Assembly (NCBI RefSeq): GCF_000002995.4
Contig: NW_025062477.1
Coordinates: 9,706,649 to 9,770,648, forward strand
Length of the DNA stretch: 64,000 nucleotides
Direction: 5' to 3'
DNA from: Brugia malayi
Lineage: Eukaryota; Nematoda; Chromadorea; Rhabditida; Onchocercidae
How positions within the stretch are numbered: the stretch's first letter is position 1; every line of letters begins with the position of its first letter. The notes beneath the pieces were generated by a model. It ran no database searches and had not been told where the DNA came from. It worked only from the letters and a program-made list of their open reading frames with translations. A program made the position numbers and the translations under genes. Below, piece by piece: positions 1 through 12,600 of the stretch.

Positions 1-71
1 TGTCATCTTCCACGTTTCTGTATGGATTTATGGAGTATATCACAGGAAATGAAGTCTTTCAGCGGAAGCAA
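1..71 (+). CDS. DHODH: DHODH exon 1 (partial)
   Basis: Reads in frame 3 as the end of the N-terminal transmembrane anchor ([19 protein letters not shown]), matching the human FASYLMATGDERFYAEH segment. Ends CAA|GTAAAT in phase 0. The left window edge cuts the start codon and mitochondrial presequence. Confidence 0.85.
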
Positions 72-3000
72 GTAAATATTTTCTGAATCTAAAATTCTGA
101 TAAAATTTCCAGAAATTTTAAAAGTTGTGAAATTTTGGATGTTTGGTTAATAAAATCTTTTTACTTGAATCCATATTAACCGTTGTTCCTTACTCAATTT
201 AACTGTTGCTGAGTTTTCATTATAATTTATAGCAACTGTATTTGAACCACCTAAAGGCGTGAATGCTCCAAATGTTTAAAGGTCATAATTGAGAATCGTC
301 TCCAACTTATACATTATAAAAATTACACAGAAAGCTATAAAATAGCTATTTTTGACTTATCAGTAATTTATAACACGCAATATATATCTCAACTTATATG
401 TATTGGCATTCCACAGCTTAACTGTCGAACCATCTGAACTAATGATAATAACCGGTAAACGGATGGAAGCAAACTGCTGATGCCTTTTCCGTGCATGTCC
501 ACCCAGATAGCAACACGTGTTTCATTCCAGTAGTCCTATATTTTAACAAAGCTTTTAACAAGAATATTTGCACCCAAAATCAGATATGGTGCATCAATCT
601 CCCACAACACCATGAATTGTACAGCTTTTTCATGATTTTCCAGAGTGAAATTTGCAAAGGTGTTATCTTTTGAAATGAAATGATAACTGCATTACATAAT
701 GATTATGATTTGAAATGAAGTTACGACAAAGATGAATTAAGCTACCATGTCTGGGAATAATCCAACGTCATCCTTCTTTAATCATATTTTTCATCTTCAT
801 TGCTTCGCACTCTGTTTATTATCCCAATCCCAAGATTTCTCTTCTTTGTCTGGAAATAACATTAAAAACTGAAATTTTATGGTTATATTTCCAGCTTATG
901 CCTTTATTGAACTGCATATTAAGACCAGAATTAACAGTACGGTTTAATATTTATTTGGCAAAGCATCGTTTGTTACCACTATTTAGTCACAGTTATCGGG
1001 AGCACTCCGAACTTAATTGTAATGTGATGAATATGCACTTCAAGAATCCACTTGGATTAGCTGCTGGCTTTGATAAAGGTAAAGTTTTTTTTGAATTTCT
1101 GACTCTGCAGATACTGAAATCCATATTCAACAAATGTTATAAATTTGTCTATCAGTGATATAGTCGAGATACTTTAAGCAAATAGTTTTCGGCAGTCACG
1201 CTGTTTGAATTTTCTAATCCTTTACTTTTCTTGTTTGTATTTATGAATCTGTTGTTTTAGTTTCCTTTTTCTAGATGCTGAAGCAATAAAAGGTTTGAGG
1301 GAAAGCGGTTTTGGTTTTATTGAAGTAGGCACCGTAACACCGTTGCCGCAGAAAGATGCCCATAACTCTGTGGTTAAACTTTTGTTCAAGGATGAAGTGA
1401 GTTTTCCTAATTTCATTTTCACAAGTGGAATCTTGAAAACAAAAGTTTTTTGTTAAAAGATGTGGGATGTATGTATCTAAAATTTGTTGCTCTTTAATAA
1501 CAGTTTTAAACATTGATAAACGCTTGATGAGGAATGATGTATTTTGAGTCCCAAATTTCATTTGTATTTTGGTTCGACAACATGGTTGTAAAGTGCCGGA
1601 ATTTTTCTAATGTTCAACAGAGTTACTTAATAATAAATGATTTTTTTTTGCAAGAATTCTGTAAAGTTTTTTGATATAGAGCATGCCAGTTTTTATAATG
1701 ACCGGTGGAGCATTTTCGGCTCTGAAGGGAGATTTGATTCAGTGTCAAATAATATTCTAGAATCTCCGGACAGAATTTTATTCTATGAATATTTCAGGGA
1801 TATCTAAGTTGTGGCAAATTTAAAAGCGCAGGATTGAGTATTGTATATTTGTTTGTTAAAAGAGCTTATGATCGAAACGCCGATGTCCCGCTTGGTGTAA
1901 ATATTGGCAGAAATGCAGTTCGTAATTAACTTTTTGATTGTATTTTTTTCTGAAATTGTTTTCACTATATTTTAGGGATATTTTAGAAATTCAATCAATC
2001 ATGAATGACACTGACAATTCATTTTTTATGAATATGTTTGATTCTGGATATGTATGTTTCCATATTTTGGTTTCTAAATCTTCAACTAATTTCGATTATT
2101 GTAATTAATTCTTTCGACGAGAAACACCCCGTCTTGATAATATTTCAGTATCTAGAGAAAATAAAGAATCATTGTTAGTAGATTTCTCCTGTTTAGGTTG
2201 AAATAAGTTTATGATTTTATGATTATATATTTTCCTGAAATTATTTCAGTAGTTTTACTGTTACATACATAGTGTGAAGACGGGAGGAAAGCAGTGAGGT
2301 TATAGAGATACACATTTTAAATATTTAAAAATTTTGCTTTGTAAATAATAGTCTTCATTTTTTTTGCATGTGAAATTTCTAGCAAGTGAGAGCCTTTTTT
2401 TTTTTTAGGGATTCACTGAGCTTAAAGTGGATTACAGTCTCGGTGCTTATTATTTTGGTCGTTTTAGTAACTATTTGGTTGTGAACCTTGGTAGCCAGAA
2501 TGGTTCAGAGACAATTGCTGATATGGAAATTGTAAGTATGTCTGTTTCGTTTTTAATACTTTCAAATTATTGCTGTTAATAACTATGTGATGTTTTAGGC
2601 ATTGCAGGGCGTTACTTCTGCTGTCTATCCAATAGTACAGACCAACGGACCTCCACCAAAAATTCTGATAAAAATTCCACCTGATCTGTCAATTATAGAC
2701 CTGAAAAAAGTCATCAAGGTTTCTTTTATTGTTGGTGAATTGCTTTTTTCAAAAACGCAAATTTTAAAGCTATGTTTCTAATTACAAGATATTTTTTTAT
2801 TTAAGATTTCTCTTTGTAAATAAAATAATAGTTTGAAGATAGTGCTAAATAAACGATATAATGTGGATGGCATCATAATTTCGAATTCCACCACGAACCA
2901 TCCGAAAAATCTTCAAAGCGTGCTACTGGAAGACGGTTTTTTGAGTGGCAGGCCACTACGAGATATAAGTACAAATTGCATACGAAATGTTTACAGGTAT

Positions 3001-4529
3001 CTTTGGATGTTTTGTAGAACGCCGGTTAGTATTATTCGGATGTCGTCTTTAAAATTATTTTTGAATATTTGTTGTTTATTGAAAGTAAAATATCAGATTT
3101 CGTGAGTGCGCTTTAATTTAGTTCAGCATTGTTTCTATTTGTTTCTAATTTATGTGATTTCTTGGAAATCATTGGAATTTTCATTTCATTATACGTAAAA
3201 CACTTTATTAGAATAGAATTTCTTTAATTCAGTTGAATTCTGTAGTTTATCACATGGGAAAATTCCAATCATTGGTTGTGGAGGTATATCAACCGGTCAA
3301 GACGCATACGAAAAAATTCGAGCTGGAGCAAGTCTTGTGCAGCTTTATTCATCACTTCTTTATCAAGGTAGGAAATTATAGATGTTTTACGCTATAGTTC
3401 ACTTCATATTTGAGAGAAAATTTATATCCGATGTTACTTGTTTAATCTCTTATTCACAGTAGAAATATCATTGTTAGTATATTGCATTCAATGTACTTAG
3501 GTGACAATAATATACTACGTATATTGCATGTAAAATACCTAAATTGATACCTATTCTTACTTCCGTAGTACAGTTGTTTTTAGGTGTAGTTGTTTAGTTC
3601 TATAATATACAGTCTTTACTGTGGAAGTGTTTGAATACATTTCAATCATTTTTTCTTTAATTTGATGGATTACTAACGTATTTTATTGCTATTTGATATT
3701 TGATTTCATGATTCAGAAAAGATTCAATTCGATATTTTTGTAATATTGTCTTAACTTAACTAGTGAGGCATCTGTGACGAAAGTAGTACAAGTTCTTTTT
3801 TAGGAAAAAGTGATGTAGGAATTTTGTATGCGACAGGTTTTTTGAAATTTCTAACTTCCGATATGGACTTTTCTAGCTTTATAACTTTCTTCTAACAAAT
3901 TTAATAGGATTTAGCAGCTGTTATTTCTAGCGCCTGGGAAAGATCCAAAAGCTTAGAAACGAAAAACTGAAAGCAAAATGAGTAGTGAGATTTCTTATTA
4001 TACGCAATGTCGGCAACGTTTGTCTATAGCATTACTCCAATTTGCCGTTAATTTAATGCGTAGATGGAACATATGAGGCATAATTAGAAATGCAAGGAAA
4101 AATTAGTTTTAGACTTCTTTTCCGAGTTCTTCATTCCAATTCCATCCGTTTCACTCGACCATGATTCTTCTTCTTTAATGAAGTATAAAGTTGTAAGGTT
4201 TACAGAATTTCTATTTGGGTAATTAGGTTATTTTTTGAAAAATAATGACTAGCGATATTACATATGCATTTTATTGAATGCCATGTTCAATTATATGTGT
4301 TGATTAATGGAAACTATGGGTTTTAATTGTCAATCTTTTCATTTTATTCCTACATCTTTGTTTTTTAAGCATTTCCTAAAACTTTAAAGGAATTCGCATT
4401 ATTGTTTTACTGGTGCTTCTTTCAGGTTTTCCAGTTATAGGGCGGATAAAACGGGAGCTGGTAGAATGCCTTGCTCGAGATGGTTTTCGCAATATCTCTG
4501 AAGCGGTCGGTGCTGATCATAGGAAATAA
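1..4529 (+). CDS. DHODH: Dihydroorotate dehydrogenase (quinone), class 2, 5'-partial, 9 exons
   Basis: Oxidises dihydroorotate to orotate with FMN and passes electrons to ubiquinone; fourth step of de novo pyrimidine synthesis, at the mitochondrial inner membrane. Exons 1-71, 895-1078, 1275-1396, 1798-1917, 2409-2531, 2599-2718, 2839-2996, 3246-3367 and 4426-4529 join in one frame to 373 residues ending in a TAA stop. Only the N-terminal leader is missing. The order of family motifs is complete: end of the membrane anchor, quinone-tunnel helix (LMPLLNCIL), [28 protein letters not shown], the SNSTT strand, LSGRPLRD, the glycine-rich CGGISTGQD phosphate loop, [12 protein letters not shown] and the terminal GADHRK. 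Odd: the GNPxPRxFR and NRYGFN loops are replaced and SSPNT reads GSQNG, although the catalytic-position Ser, the two Asn around it, the flavin Lys and the later Asn are kept. Next gene is far away; no operon. Identity is very sure; activity is not. Confidence 0.95.
72..894 (+). other. DHODH: DHODH intron 1
   Basis: 823 bases from GTAAAT to TTTCCAG. A 60-codon open frame at 491-673 has no family resemblance. No repeat or RNA seen. Confidence 0.8.
895..1078 (+). CDS. DHODH: DHODH exon 2
   Basis: Acceptor TTTCCAG, phase 0 in, phase 1 out (G|GTAAAG). Encodes the two quinone-tunnel helices and the first barrel strand up to AAGFDK, whose Lys corresponds to human K100 (orotate/FMN contact). The human inhibitor-site residues Q47 and H56 align with Asn and Val here. 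Confidence 0.95.
1275..1396 (+). CDS. DHODH: DHODH exon 3
   Basis: Acceptor TTTCTAG; ends GAA|GTGAGT, phase 0. Encodes [15 protein letters not shown], typical of the family, followed by an atypical stretch ([15 protein letters not shown]) where other class 2 enzymes have GNPxPRxFRLPE. The Arg equivalent to human R136 in the quinone tunnel is Leu. Confidence 0.92.
1397..2408 (+). other. DHODH: DHODH introns 3 and 4 flanking exon 4
   Basis: Introns 1397-1797 and 1918-2408. AT-rich, T-tracts near acceptors. I looked here in all + frames for an alternative exon carrying the missing NRYGFN loop and found none. Confidence 0.7.
1798..1917 (+). CDS. DHODH: DHODH exon 4
   Basis: Acceptor ATTTCAG, phase 0 in and out. 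Begins [16 protein letters not shown] in place of the AVINRYGFNSHGLSVV loop at exactly the same length, so no exon is missing. Ends with [12 protein letters not shown] and a weak donor GTTCGT; the frame hits a TAA three codons past that donor, so splicing there is needed. Confidence 0.88.
2409..2531 (+). CDS. DHODH: DHODH exon 5
   Basis: T-tract plus TAG acceptor; donor ATT|GTAAGT, phase 0. Contains [14 protein letters not shown]. Against human YLVVNVSSPNTAG it keeps the catalytic-position Ser (human S215) and both Asn (N212, N217) but loses the Ser-Pro-Thr surroundings. Confidence 0.92.
2599..2718 (+). CDS. DHODH: DHODH exon 6
   Basis: Acceptor TTTTAG, donor AAG|GTTTCT, phase 0. Encodes ALQGVTSAV and the barrel strand ILIKIPPDL with the flavin-contacting Lys (human K255). 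Confidence 0.93.
2839..2996 (+). CDS. DHODH: DHODH exon 7
   Basis: Starts after an unusual acceptor TTTGAAG, chosen because it alone keeps phase 0 into [18 protein letters not shown]; the TAG at 2829-2831 would break the frame. Carries the conserved Asn of the TNTT-type strand and [11 protein letters not shown]. Ends phase 2 at TACAG|GTATCT. Confidence 0.88.
3246..3367 (+). CDS. DHODH: DHODH exon 8
   Basis: Acceptor CTGTAG chosen over the better-looking TTCAG at 3231-3235 because the latter gives an immediate TGA. The join yields [15 protein letters not shown], colinear with human YALTQGRVPIIGVGG. Contains the FMN phosphate loop CGGISTGQD and AGASLVQLY. Phase 1 out. Confidence 0.93.
3368..4425 (+). 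other. DHODH: DHODH intron 8
   Basis: 1058 bases, AT-rich, donor GTAGGA and acceptor CTTTCAG. Nothing else recognised. Confidence 0.75.
4426..4529 (+). CDS. DHODH: DHODH exon 9 (terminal)
   Basis: Acceptor CTTTCAG after a 1058-base intron. Encodes [14 protein letters not shown] through GADHRK and TAA at 4527-4529, the usual C-terminus of class 2 DHODH. Confidence 0.95.
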
Positions 4530-4658
4530 TAATAATGTGTAATTTGAATTCTTGCCATATCGTATTTTAGTAGTCGTTATATAGTGAATGGATGTAACAG
4601 TCTTCCAGCATTAAGATAGTTTATATAGTTTAATATGTACTTGTTTTCATATAGATGC

Positions 4659-4664
4659 AATAAA
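4659..4664 (+). terminator. Polyadenylation signal of DHODH
   Basis: AATAAA 130 bases after the DHODH stop, followed by T/G-rich DNA. A second AATAAA lies at 4750-4755. Confidence 0.6.
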
Positions 4665-4764
4665 GTTCTTCTGTACCTGTGAGTTTGTGCTGTTATGAAT
4701 GGAATTTTATGCTAGTGTTAATTAAGTTTTAAATCGTTTTGTTGAATTCAATAAAATTCATTTA

Positions 4765-7700
4765 AATCTCTTTTAATAGCAGGTTTGTCTTTCGTTCGTT
4801 TCCTGCATTAATGTTGCCAAGAAGTTGGATAATCAGTGGTGCATGCAATGTGATGAAGTGATATAGGAAGCAGTAAATGTTTCAGTAACAGTATCAGTGT
4901 AGGGATGTATCGTTCCTTACCTACGTTATTTTTCAAACTTACCATCATCACGTTCAAAGTGCCAGTCAAGTTGGATTGTTGAGCCGAGATGGATTGTTAA
5001 TTACAAGTACAAGGCTGAGTTGCTGCGGTTGCGGGTGTGTGTTTTAATGTCTTCTCGTCTCCACTTGCTGATATCCTTTTACTCCTTTGCTAACTTTCTC
5101 ATTTTTCTCTATGCTTTCAGTCTAGAACTGCACTGGCACCATTATTTCAGTCCTTCATTACTGGATAATAATTTTGCATTTTAGGCGAATTAATTTCTGC
5201 ATTTTCAATGTGCTTTCCCCTACTAACCCATTAACAACTAGCCAGTGGCAGTGGCACCTCAACCAATTTACACTTCAACAAACCAGTGAACTGAATGAAC
5301 TGAATATATTTGTTTGAATGTGTGCAGAATCTTTTCTTCCAGTCTTGTGCAAGGGTTTTCTCCTGTGCTTGAAAGTAATTAACGATATCAACCGACCGGT
5401 GTCCATTACTATCTCTTGATCTTAAGTCGATTACCTGTACCAAATTATCTTCTAACAGCGCTGTCCATTCCATTTCATACTTTTGGTTACATAAGGTATG
5501 CACAGAAGTCAAAGTTTACTAGACTCGAAAACTCAGGTAAGGCTTTGTTCGTTTTTTTTTTCTTTGTTTTGGCATACCAATTTTTATTATTGTGTAGAAA
5601 CTCATTTCGACAAAAAGAAGTTTATATTCGAATTCTGTTTTAAATTTGTTGAGAGAGAGTAGAAAATAGGTTGTTGATTTGTTGGTGGTTCAGTGTGTAC
5701 ATAAGGTGAATCTAACAAGCTCCAGTCATTTGTCCTTAATTTGAATGACTTTTAATATTTGGTTAGGAATGGGTGGCATACCTTAGTAAATAGAATACAT
5801 ACGTTTATCTTTTCCCATCATCACGTGCTATATGTAGTTCATTACTGGTATGTCCAGTCCTTTGGGATCATAGGAAATTTTGAAACAATCATGAGATTTT
5901 AGTATATGACATTTCATGATCCGAAATCAAATTCCAAGAGTATATTTGCAGTTGTTAATTATTTGCAGCAATTACTTATTGAATCAAAAAACTACTGGCA
6001 CTGTTTGTTTTCATTTTGAGAAAGATGGGTTTCAGTTTGATATTTAAAATGACTTTTGCTAGTTTGATATTAATGAAAACAAGGAAGACTATTATAGGAA
6101 AATTTGCTCAAATCTCTCTTACTCGAGTCCTTTTACATTTTTTATTGTAATGCAATCTTTTCTTTATCAATAAAAAGATTTTGCCGATGAAATCTTAAAT
6201 GATTAGAACAATCAGCATAAGAAACCCATGCGAGAAGAGAACGAAGCCTTTGCATATGTTTGATTTTACCATTTTAAAATATAAAGAGAGAGAAAGGAGA
6301 AGGAATATAAATGCTTGAAAATTTAATTATCGCTCATTTCTTAAATTGATCATTCTTTGGTCAAGCAAGCTAGCCAGCCAGAATTATTATTGCTGTTCCC
6401 GAATTCTCTCTGTTCTAAAACGCTCTTACCTTCACTTAATTTTGCACAAGCATTGCACGAAAATGAATCAAATAGAAGAGTGGAAATTTTTATTTTAATT
6501 AAAAAAGAGAGGCGAGGAAAATTAATTGTTACGAATGTTGAGAAGAAGTAGAGGGAGCGATAGCAAAAGGTATAGGGTAAGCAGTTACTATTAAAATAAG
6601 GACACTGTTTTTTGCACAATTAATTAAAATAGCAGTAATTTTATTCGCCATGAGCAACTCTTCATTCTGCTACATCCTTGCTTTAAATTCACATTTCTTT
6701 TCCTTTAAAAAAATTCTCAGTCTTTGAAAATTCATAATTTATGAAAAGCCTGTTTAATAAAAGAAGTATTTTATGCAGAAAATTTTATTTTCTTTCGGTT
6801 TTCATGCACTATTACTCTCATAAAATTGTACCGAGAAAGTGCGATGGATGAAGGCTGAAGGTGCAGGAGCAGTACAAGATTTTGGAATATTGGAATTAGT
6901 GAAGTTGAAGTCGAACGATCTGAACGGCTGGTGCTGTGATAGTATTTCAGTACAACGTACACATGGGTTTATAATCTATTTCTTAGTCTTTCCGAATCCT
7001 ACATTGAGCATCTATTGTGCTTATTTGTTTCAAATTTTCAGCAAAAGTCAATGCACACATTCAATGACATACGTAATTATTGGACAGGTAGATAAATGAC
7101 CAAAAGTAGATAATAGATAGTGATACTGTTACAAGTTACTATTATTCCAGATATCACCGATACTGGTGAAGGTCACCAATTTGCGTGCAGTATTAGCAAT
7201 CAGATAAAAGCGTGTAATTCCTTTTCAGACCACTTTTAATTCTCGAAAAAACAAACTTCTAAAATTTATTTCCTTCCAAAAAAGAAAACAAGGAAGAATA
7301 AAAGAAAAGATTATTTAAAAAAAAGCAAAAAAGTATGAGAAGTAAGAGTTTTTTAAAATATGAAGTGATGATTTACATTTATCAGCTTGGATTTCTCATC
7401 TACTTCTCAATCTCTCCGAATAATTTTTTGAATTTCAAAACTCATTCTCAGCATTGGTTTTCTGATGAGAATAAGTGCTTAATTATTTTTCAGATAAAAG
7501 AAGTAATCCGTAAATAAAATCAGTTTCCCTGAATTTTTTGTTAGTCATTGTACTACACAGCCATTTCTGGCAGCACTTGGAAAGATTAATGAAACAAAGT
7601 ACTTATGTTGAACATTATTGCAGTTATACTGTCCAGGTCGCTTGTCTCATTCAAAGCATTTAAAAACATACCTGAAATACCTGAATTGAAATCTAATACT

Positions 7701-9582
7701 GTAAATGACAGCGCGCAACTGCTAACAGTGCTTCAAGTGAGCTCTGCAAGGTAACCTTGGCATTTGAAAAACTTTATTTTTCGTCTTGATTTTCGTCTTG
7801 ATTCACCAAAAATCAAGTTTTTGATATAAATTTTATCTTTTTGCAAGATTTTTACTTTTTTTACAAGATATTCGAATCATGTGTCCTGTATGAATGGAGT
7901 ATTAAAGTAACTCATTTGGTTGATAAATATTTATTAATTAATAAAAGAAGTTAAATTAAAAGATTCACATGTCATCTATTCGATTTTATGGGTCTGTTTG
8001 TATATTATACCAGTTTTTTCCTTTATTTTCATTTCTCTAGTCTCATCTCTTTTAAAATTCTTACTTCCAATTAAAAAGAGCTGAAAGCAATAAAGCGTCC
8101 AGGCTCACAAGGCATTTTTAAAGTGGTTGCACTCTTACACTCTTCATGTGGTGTGAATTATCTCCTGGAAGTTCAACCTGCAAAAATTTTTTTGAGTAAC
8201 TCAAATTTCTCTATTTGCTAAATGATGAAAAATCATCAGAAGTATTATTGATTAAGGTCACGCATTAAATTTATTTTAATTTGTTTCACTTAGCTGAAGT
8301 GGCATGTTTTTTGGATTAAGACAAAATGAAGCTTCAACCATTGGCGATCTAATAGATCAATCTGACTAAGGCTCAATATGAAGCCTTAATGAGTATGTCT
8401 ATTTATGTGTTCAGTGATATAATTCTCTAAGGGAGTTAGCTCTCTGCTGTATATTTCTGCATATGTTTATCTGTGTCCTCGGTGTAAGTGAACGCCGAAA
8501 TATTAACTGAAGGAACTTTTCACTATAATCCTCTTATCACTTTTATTTTATTATTATATATTATTATAAATTATTATCTGTTGCTATTATTATTAATTGT
8601 TGCAATCATCAACATGACATATAAGGGCAAATGAGAAAAAGCTCATCTTTGAATGATAAAGGGGACGTTGATGTTCTCATTCTAAATTCCCCGCTTTCGT
8701 ATCTTCCTTATCCTAAATAAATTTGAATTAACTCTTGGTTTCCAATCGAAGCTCATTCATTACTTGAGACCTGATGGGAAGTGAAATGTTTGGCCACGAC
8801 AAATGTTCATTATCATTACATTTTCATGTAAAGATAATAATAATGTTCATTATTATTATTTTATTAGCAGTCGTTTAAATCTTATTCCTAATAGCGCCCC
8901 AAACTCCAAAGAAATCTAATTTACATTATGTTAGATGTGAGATCAGCAAGATATTGTTGGGTAAACAAATAACCAGTTAATCCGATAATTAGCACATTTC
9001 TCTGGACCCTGTATTTGTAATCTCTTTTTAGAGATTTATAATCTCAGAGATGGATAATTTATATCAGAAGAGTGAGAGGACAAGATCAGTTAGGGAGGAA
9101 AATAGCTCAAATACTGAAATCCATCAGTGTTTAATATTGCAATTTTCCCCTTATTTTAAATTTATACAGTCATCATATTTCGGAAGTTTATCACTTCTAG
9201 TTTATTTTCATTAGTGACGATTTTCAAAAAAGCTCAACAGTTATAGTAACATCAACGATTATCTATAGCTGAAAGTATCCAACCATTTGCTGTAAGTAGT
9301 TGATATTTTAGCCATCCGATAAACAAACCAAATTATCTATTTGAAAAAACTATCAACAATGCTGTCCCCGGCATGGCCATTAAGCATTGCCACTAGGACA
9401 GGAAATGAACGGACACTTCGGATGCATTTACTAATAGACAATTGAACTCACTCACATGTGACATTTTGTTATATACACTTAACCCATCAGCTTTTTGGTT
9501 GGCAATAGTCATGCATGTCTTTTACAGACATTAAATTGTTTCATTTTAAAATCTCTTAATAGGAAAATGTGGCGCTCGCCGG
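4765..9582. other. Intergenic, DHODH to tRNA-Ala
   Basis: No gene I can support. A minus-strand open frame at 5231-5512 has reasonable codons but no in-frame ATG at its start, no convincing acceptor and no family resemblance. There is a short tandem duplication TTTTCGTCTTGA near 7778-7802. The rest is AT-rich without clear structure. Confidence 0.6.
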
Positions 9583-9654
9583 TGGAGATATAGGGAATCG
9601 AACCCCAGCCCTCTCCCATGCTAAGGGAGCGCTCTACCCCTGAGCTATATCCCC
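9583..9654 (-). tRNA. tRNA-Ala (anticodon AGC)
   Basis: Read on the minus strand the 72 bases fold into a full cloverleaf. The acceptor stem GGGGATA pairs with TATCTCC (one G-U). The D arm is GCTC/GAGC. The anticodon stem CTCCC/GGGAG encloses loop TTAGCAT, which places AGC in the anticodon. The T arm carries TTCGATT. A-box TAGCTCAGGGGTAG and B-box GGTTCGATTCC are intact, with no intron. The discriminator base is A, as in tRNA-Ala. Just downstream on the minus strand a short T-run (about 9563-9567) can serve as the pol III terminator. It stands alone between two protein genes and looks functional. Confidence 0.95.
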
Positions 9655-12600
9655 GACAATTCCCCCAATTTATTTTCAAATGAAAATTGGAGAGAAATTC
9701 CACTTTGTTATTCTTATTAATTTATCTTTTCGGGAATTAAGTTCGACTTCCAACAGATTTTCTGAAACCAATTCAAAAGTTGTTCGAATAGTTATCAGGA
9801 TTTATACAATGTCAACATAATTCTCTCAGCACTCTTTCTTACAGTACGAAATTGTCCACAATAAACTCACATATCGGGAATTGTACTTAACTGCTCAACC
9901 TTAATATCACGGTCTAGGCTTATATTTAGTGATCAAAAAATTGTCCTTTATTCTTAAATTAAAAAGAAGAAAATTTCATTGTGTGTATCCTCTTTAAAAG
10001 AAGAAAATCTCATTGTGTCCTACTGAAGATGCATCCTACTGAAGGCATCAGATAATTAATTACTCGTATATGTCCATACACTTTAATTTTATTTTAATTA
10101 AATTAATGTGTAAACCACTTCTATTATGTCTTCTGCTCCCTCTTCTTCAAACACTATTGCACCTCTAAAACGTTGGAAGGCCTAATCAGAGAAGCTTGTG
10201 AGATGAATTACTGCGCATTGGTTCAATATCACGGAAAGATGTGTAAATGATGCTGGTAAGTATACATGGTACTCATACTTATCAAATGTATCTAGTATGG
10301 CACATAATATTTTTGATCCATAAGTACTGACAGTCAAGATGAAAGCAAAAACCAAATTTAAGCAGAAATTTATTAACAAAGAAACTCATTAAAGTTTTAT
10401 GCAATACCATGAAAAAATAATAATGGAAATATTGGTAACTACCAGAGATATGAAAACATCCATGAATGCGGTAAATTAAATGTAGAGAAATAATTTCTGC
10501 TTAAATTTTATGAGGCAATTTCAAACAAGCGCGCTTTATATAGAAACCAAGAAATATAAAACTTAATTATGATTTAATGTATAGGAGCTTTGAAATATTT
10601 AAACTTCTTTATCGAAATAACACTGTGTGGATAGGCTTTTAAGAACCTTTAGCATTTGAAAGACTCTGGTAAGTTTTAAGAAATCTTAGCTAGAACCAAT
10701 TTTTTGCAAAATAAGTAGCTACAATTACTTTTCATTAATTGTTTTCAAAAAATTGCATTTCCATTTCTAGCATATTTCACATCGTTGATATGACAAAAAT
10801 GAAATAATTTCTTATTAATCTGATACATCTGAAGTATTATTCTGAAGAAAAAAAAGTGTTTGAAGTGGCGCACTTATCGCCATTATCGCCATTTATTTTG
10901 TGTTGATAACAGTCCATCATACAGTCAATTGGATTTTTAATCTGATCCTAAGATTAATAATGGAAATAGCATATCACTCAAATAAAACAACATGTTGCGC
11001 AGAAAGAAATGAAAGATTCATTGAAATCAGTAAGCATAGTTTCCGAGAGGAGTTATGAGGGAGAATTAAACATGTACCGAGAAATAGGACAGAATGAGAT
11101 CAAAGGAGGACAGAATTTAAATCTAGATAAATCGCCTGTAGCTTGCAATTCTTTACCTACTGATTTATTGAATCACTCGTAGTAGAACGAAATAGTTTTT
11201 TTAAAGAAATTCAATAAATACTACAAATTTTATTAAATCGTGTTTCATCTTGCTGGAACTCATTGTCAGACTCACAAAGCACATGTAGAAAAATATGATT
11301 TAGTGCTCGATGTTGACAATTATGTAAGAAATTTACAAAGTTTTCAATAATCTCAACAAATTAAAGTGATCAGAAACAAGCTGCCAAAAAACTTTTTGAC
11401 ACTTTAAATCTTATTTCTCCAATTTCTGCTTCTTGCTGACCTAAACGGTGCGTTTAGAGTTTTAACGATATAGTGATGGAAGGAGGGGCTTGTCTGTTGG
11501 TTTTGAATTAAAAAGAAAGCATTAATGCGATAACAAACGACCGGTGGTTAATGGGTTGGCGCCGACAACAGCAAACGACCGCTTGGATCTTGTATTTTTC
11601 TTATTTTTGTTGTTTGAAAGGGCCTGAACTTAGTATTAGTATACCTAATGTTATAGATTTTTTTTTGTACTTTTAATTTCCAAAAATAAAAATACCAGTA
11701 TTATTCCAGGGAAACAAAAAATCAGATTTTCTGATGAGGTAAGGTTTAATGTATAAAAGAAAAATATTGATGTAAATCATCTTATGAAAAAGATGGCTTT
11801 ACATTTAGAACAGTTTTTTCAACCAACCTGTGAACATGTCCATTGTTAAAGTTCGTATTAGTGCGAATGGTAACAATTTAACTAGAAAATAAATAGATAA
11901 TTGTGTATAAGCATATAGAAAATCAATACGTCCAGAACGTGATCTTCGATGATTGTATTTAGATCTCAAGTTTACCCGCCTATCATACCTTTGTCCATTG
12001 TTTTCTAAGCGCTATATACTAAGTGTCAATTGGATGAAAATCTTTGAAAAGACAAATGCAGAAAACTGAGAACAAACAATTGTGCTAAGATTGACCCAAT
12101 AGATCAATTAGTTAATGAGTTGTCCACTTACTAGGTTCACTCTAAAGCATTAGTTCCTTCGGATATTAATTGATGAAATTGCACAAAGCATGCGACAATA
12201 ATTCTTTATCTTGTCCATCCCTCTGTCATCCACCACTTTTCCTTCTACTTTCTTGTCATTCCAACATTTGATGGTCCTCATCATTTCCTCCTCTTTTTCA
12301 TTTGCTGCATGTCTTTTAGTCATGCAACTGATTTTTTAGAGGATGCAATAAGTACGCGCTTGTGAACTTAAATTATTTAGTACTTTCTCGATTTATTAAA
12401 TTTCTTTTATCATTTTAAAAATAGGTGGAAAGGAAATTTGAATGATACACTTCGGATATGATGCTTTAACAGACAAATTTATTAGCAGATAGATTTACCA
12501 GGTTAAAATTGGATTCCAAAATGATGGACTCAGCTCTTTGCTCTTCTGACCAGCAAACACTTACGTTTGAAAAGAAGATGCATTTTCTCTTCCTCTCTCT

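Noticed and set aside
5231..5512. 93-codon minus-strand frame with reasonable codons
   Set aside because: The frame opens right after a stop without an ATG, has no convincing acceptor and no downstream AATAAA. Could be an exon of an unknown gene, but I cannot support it.
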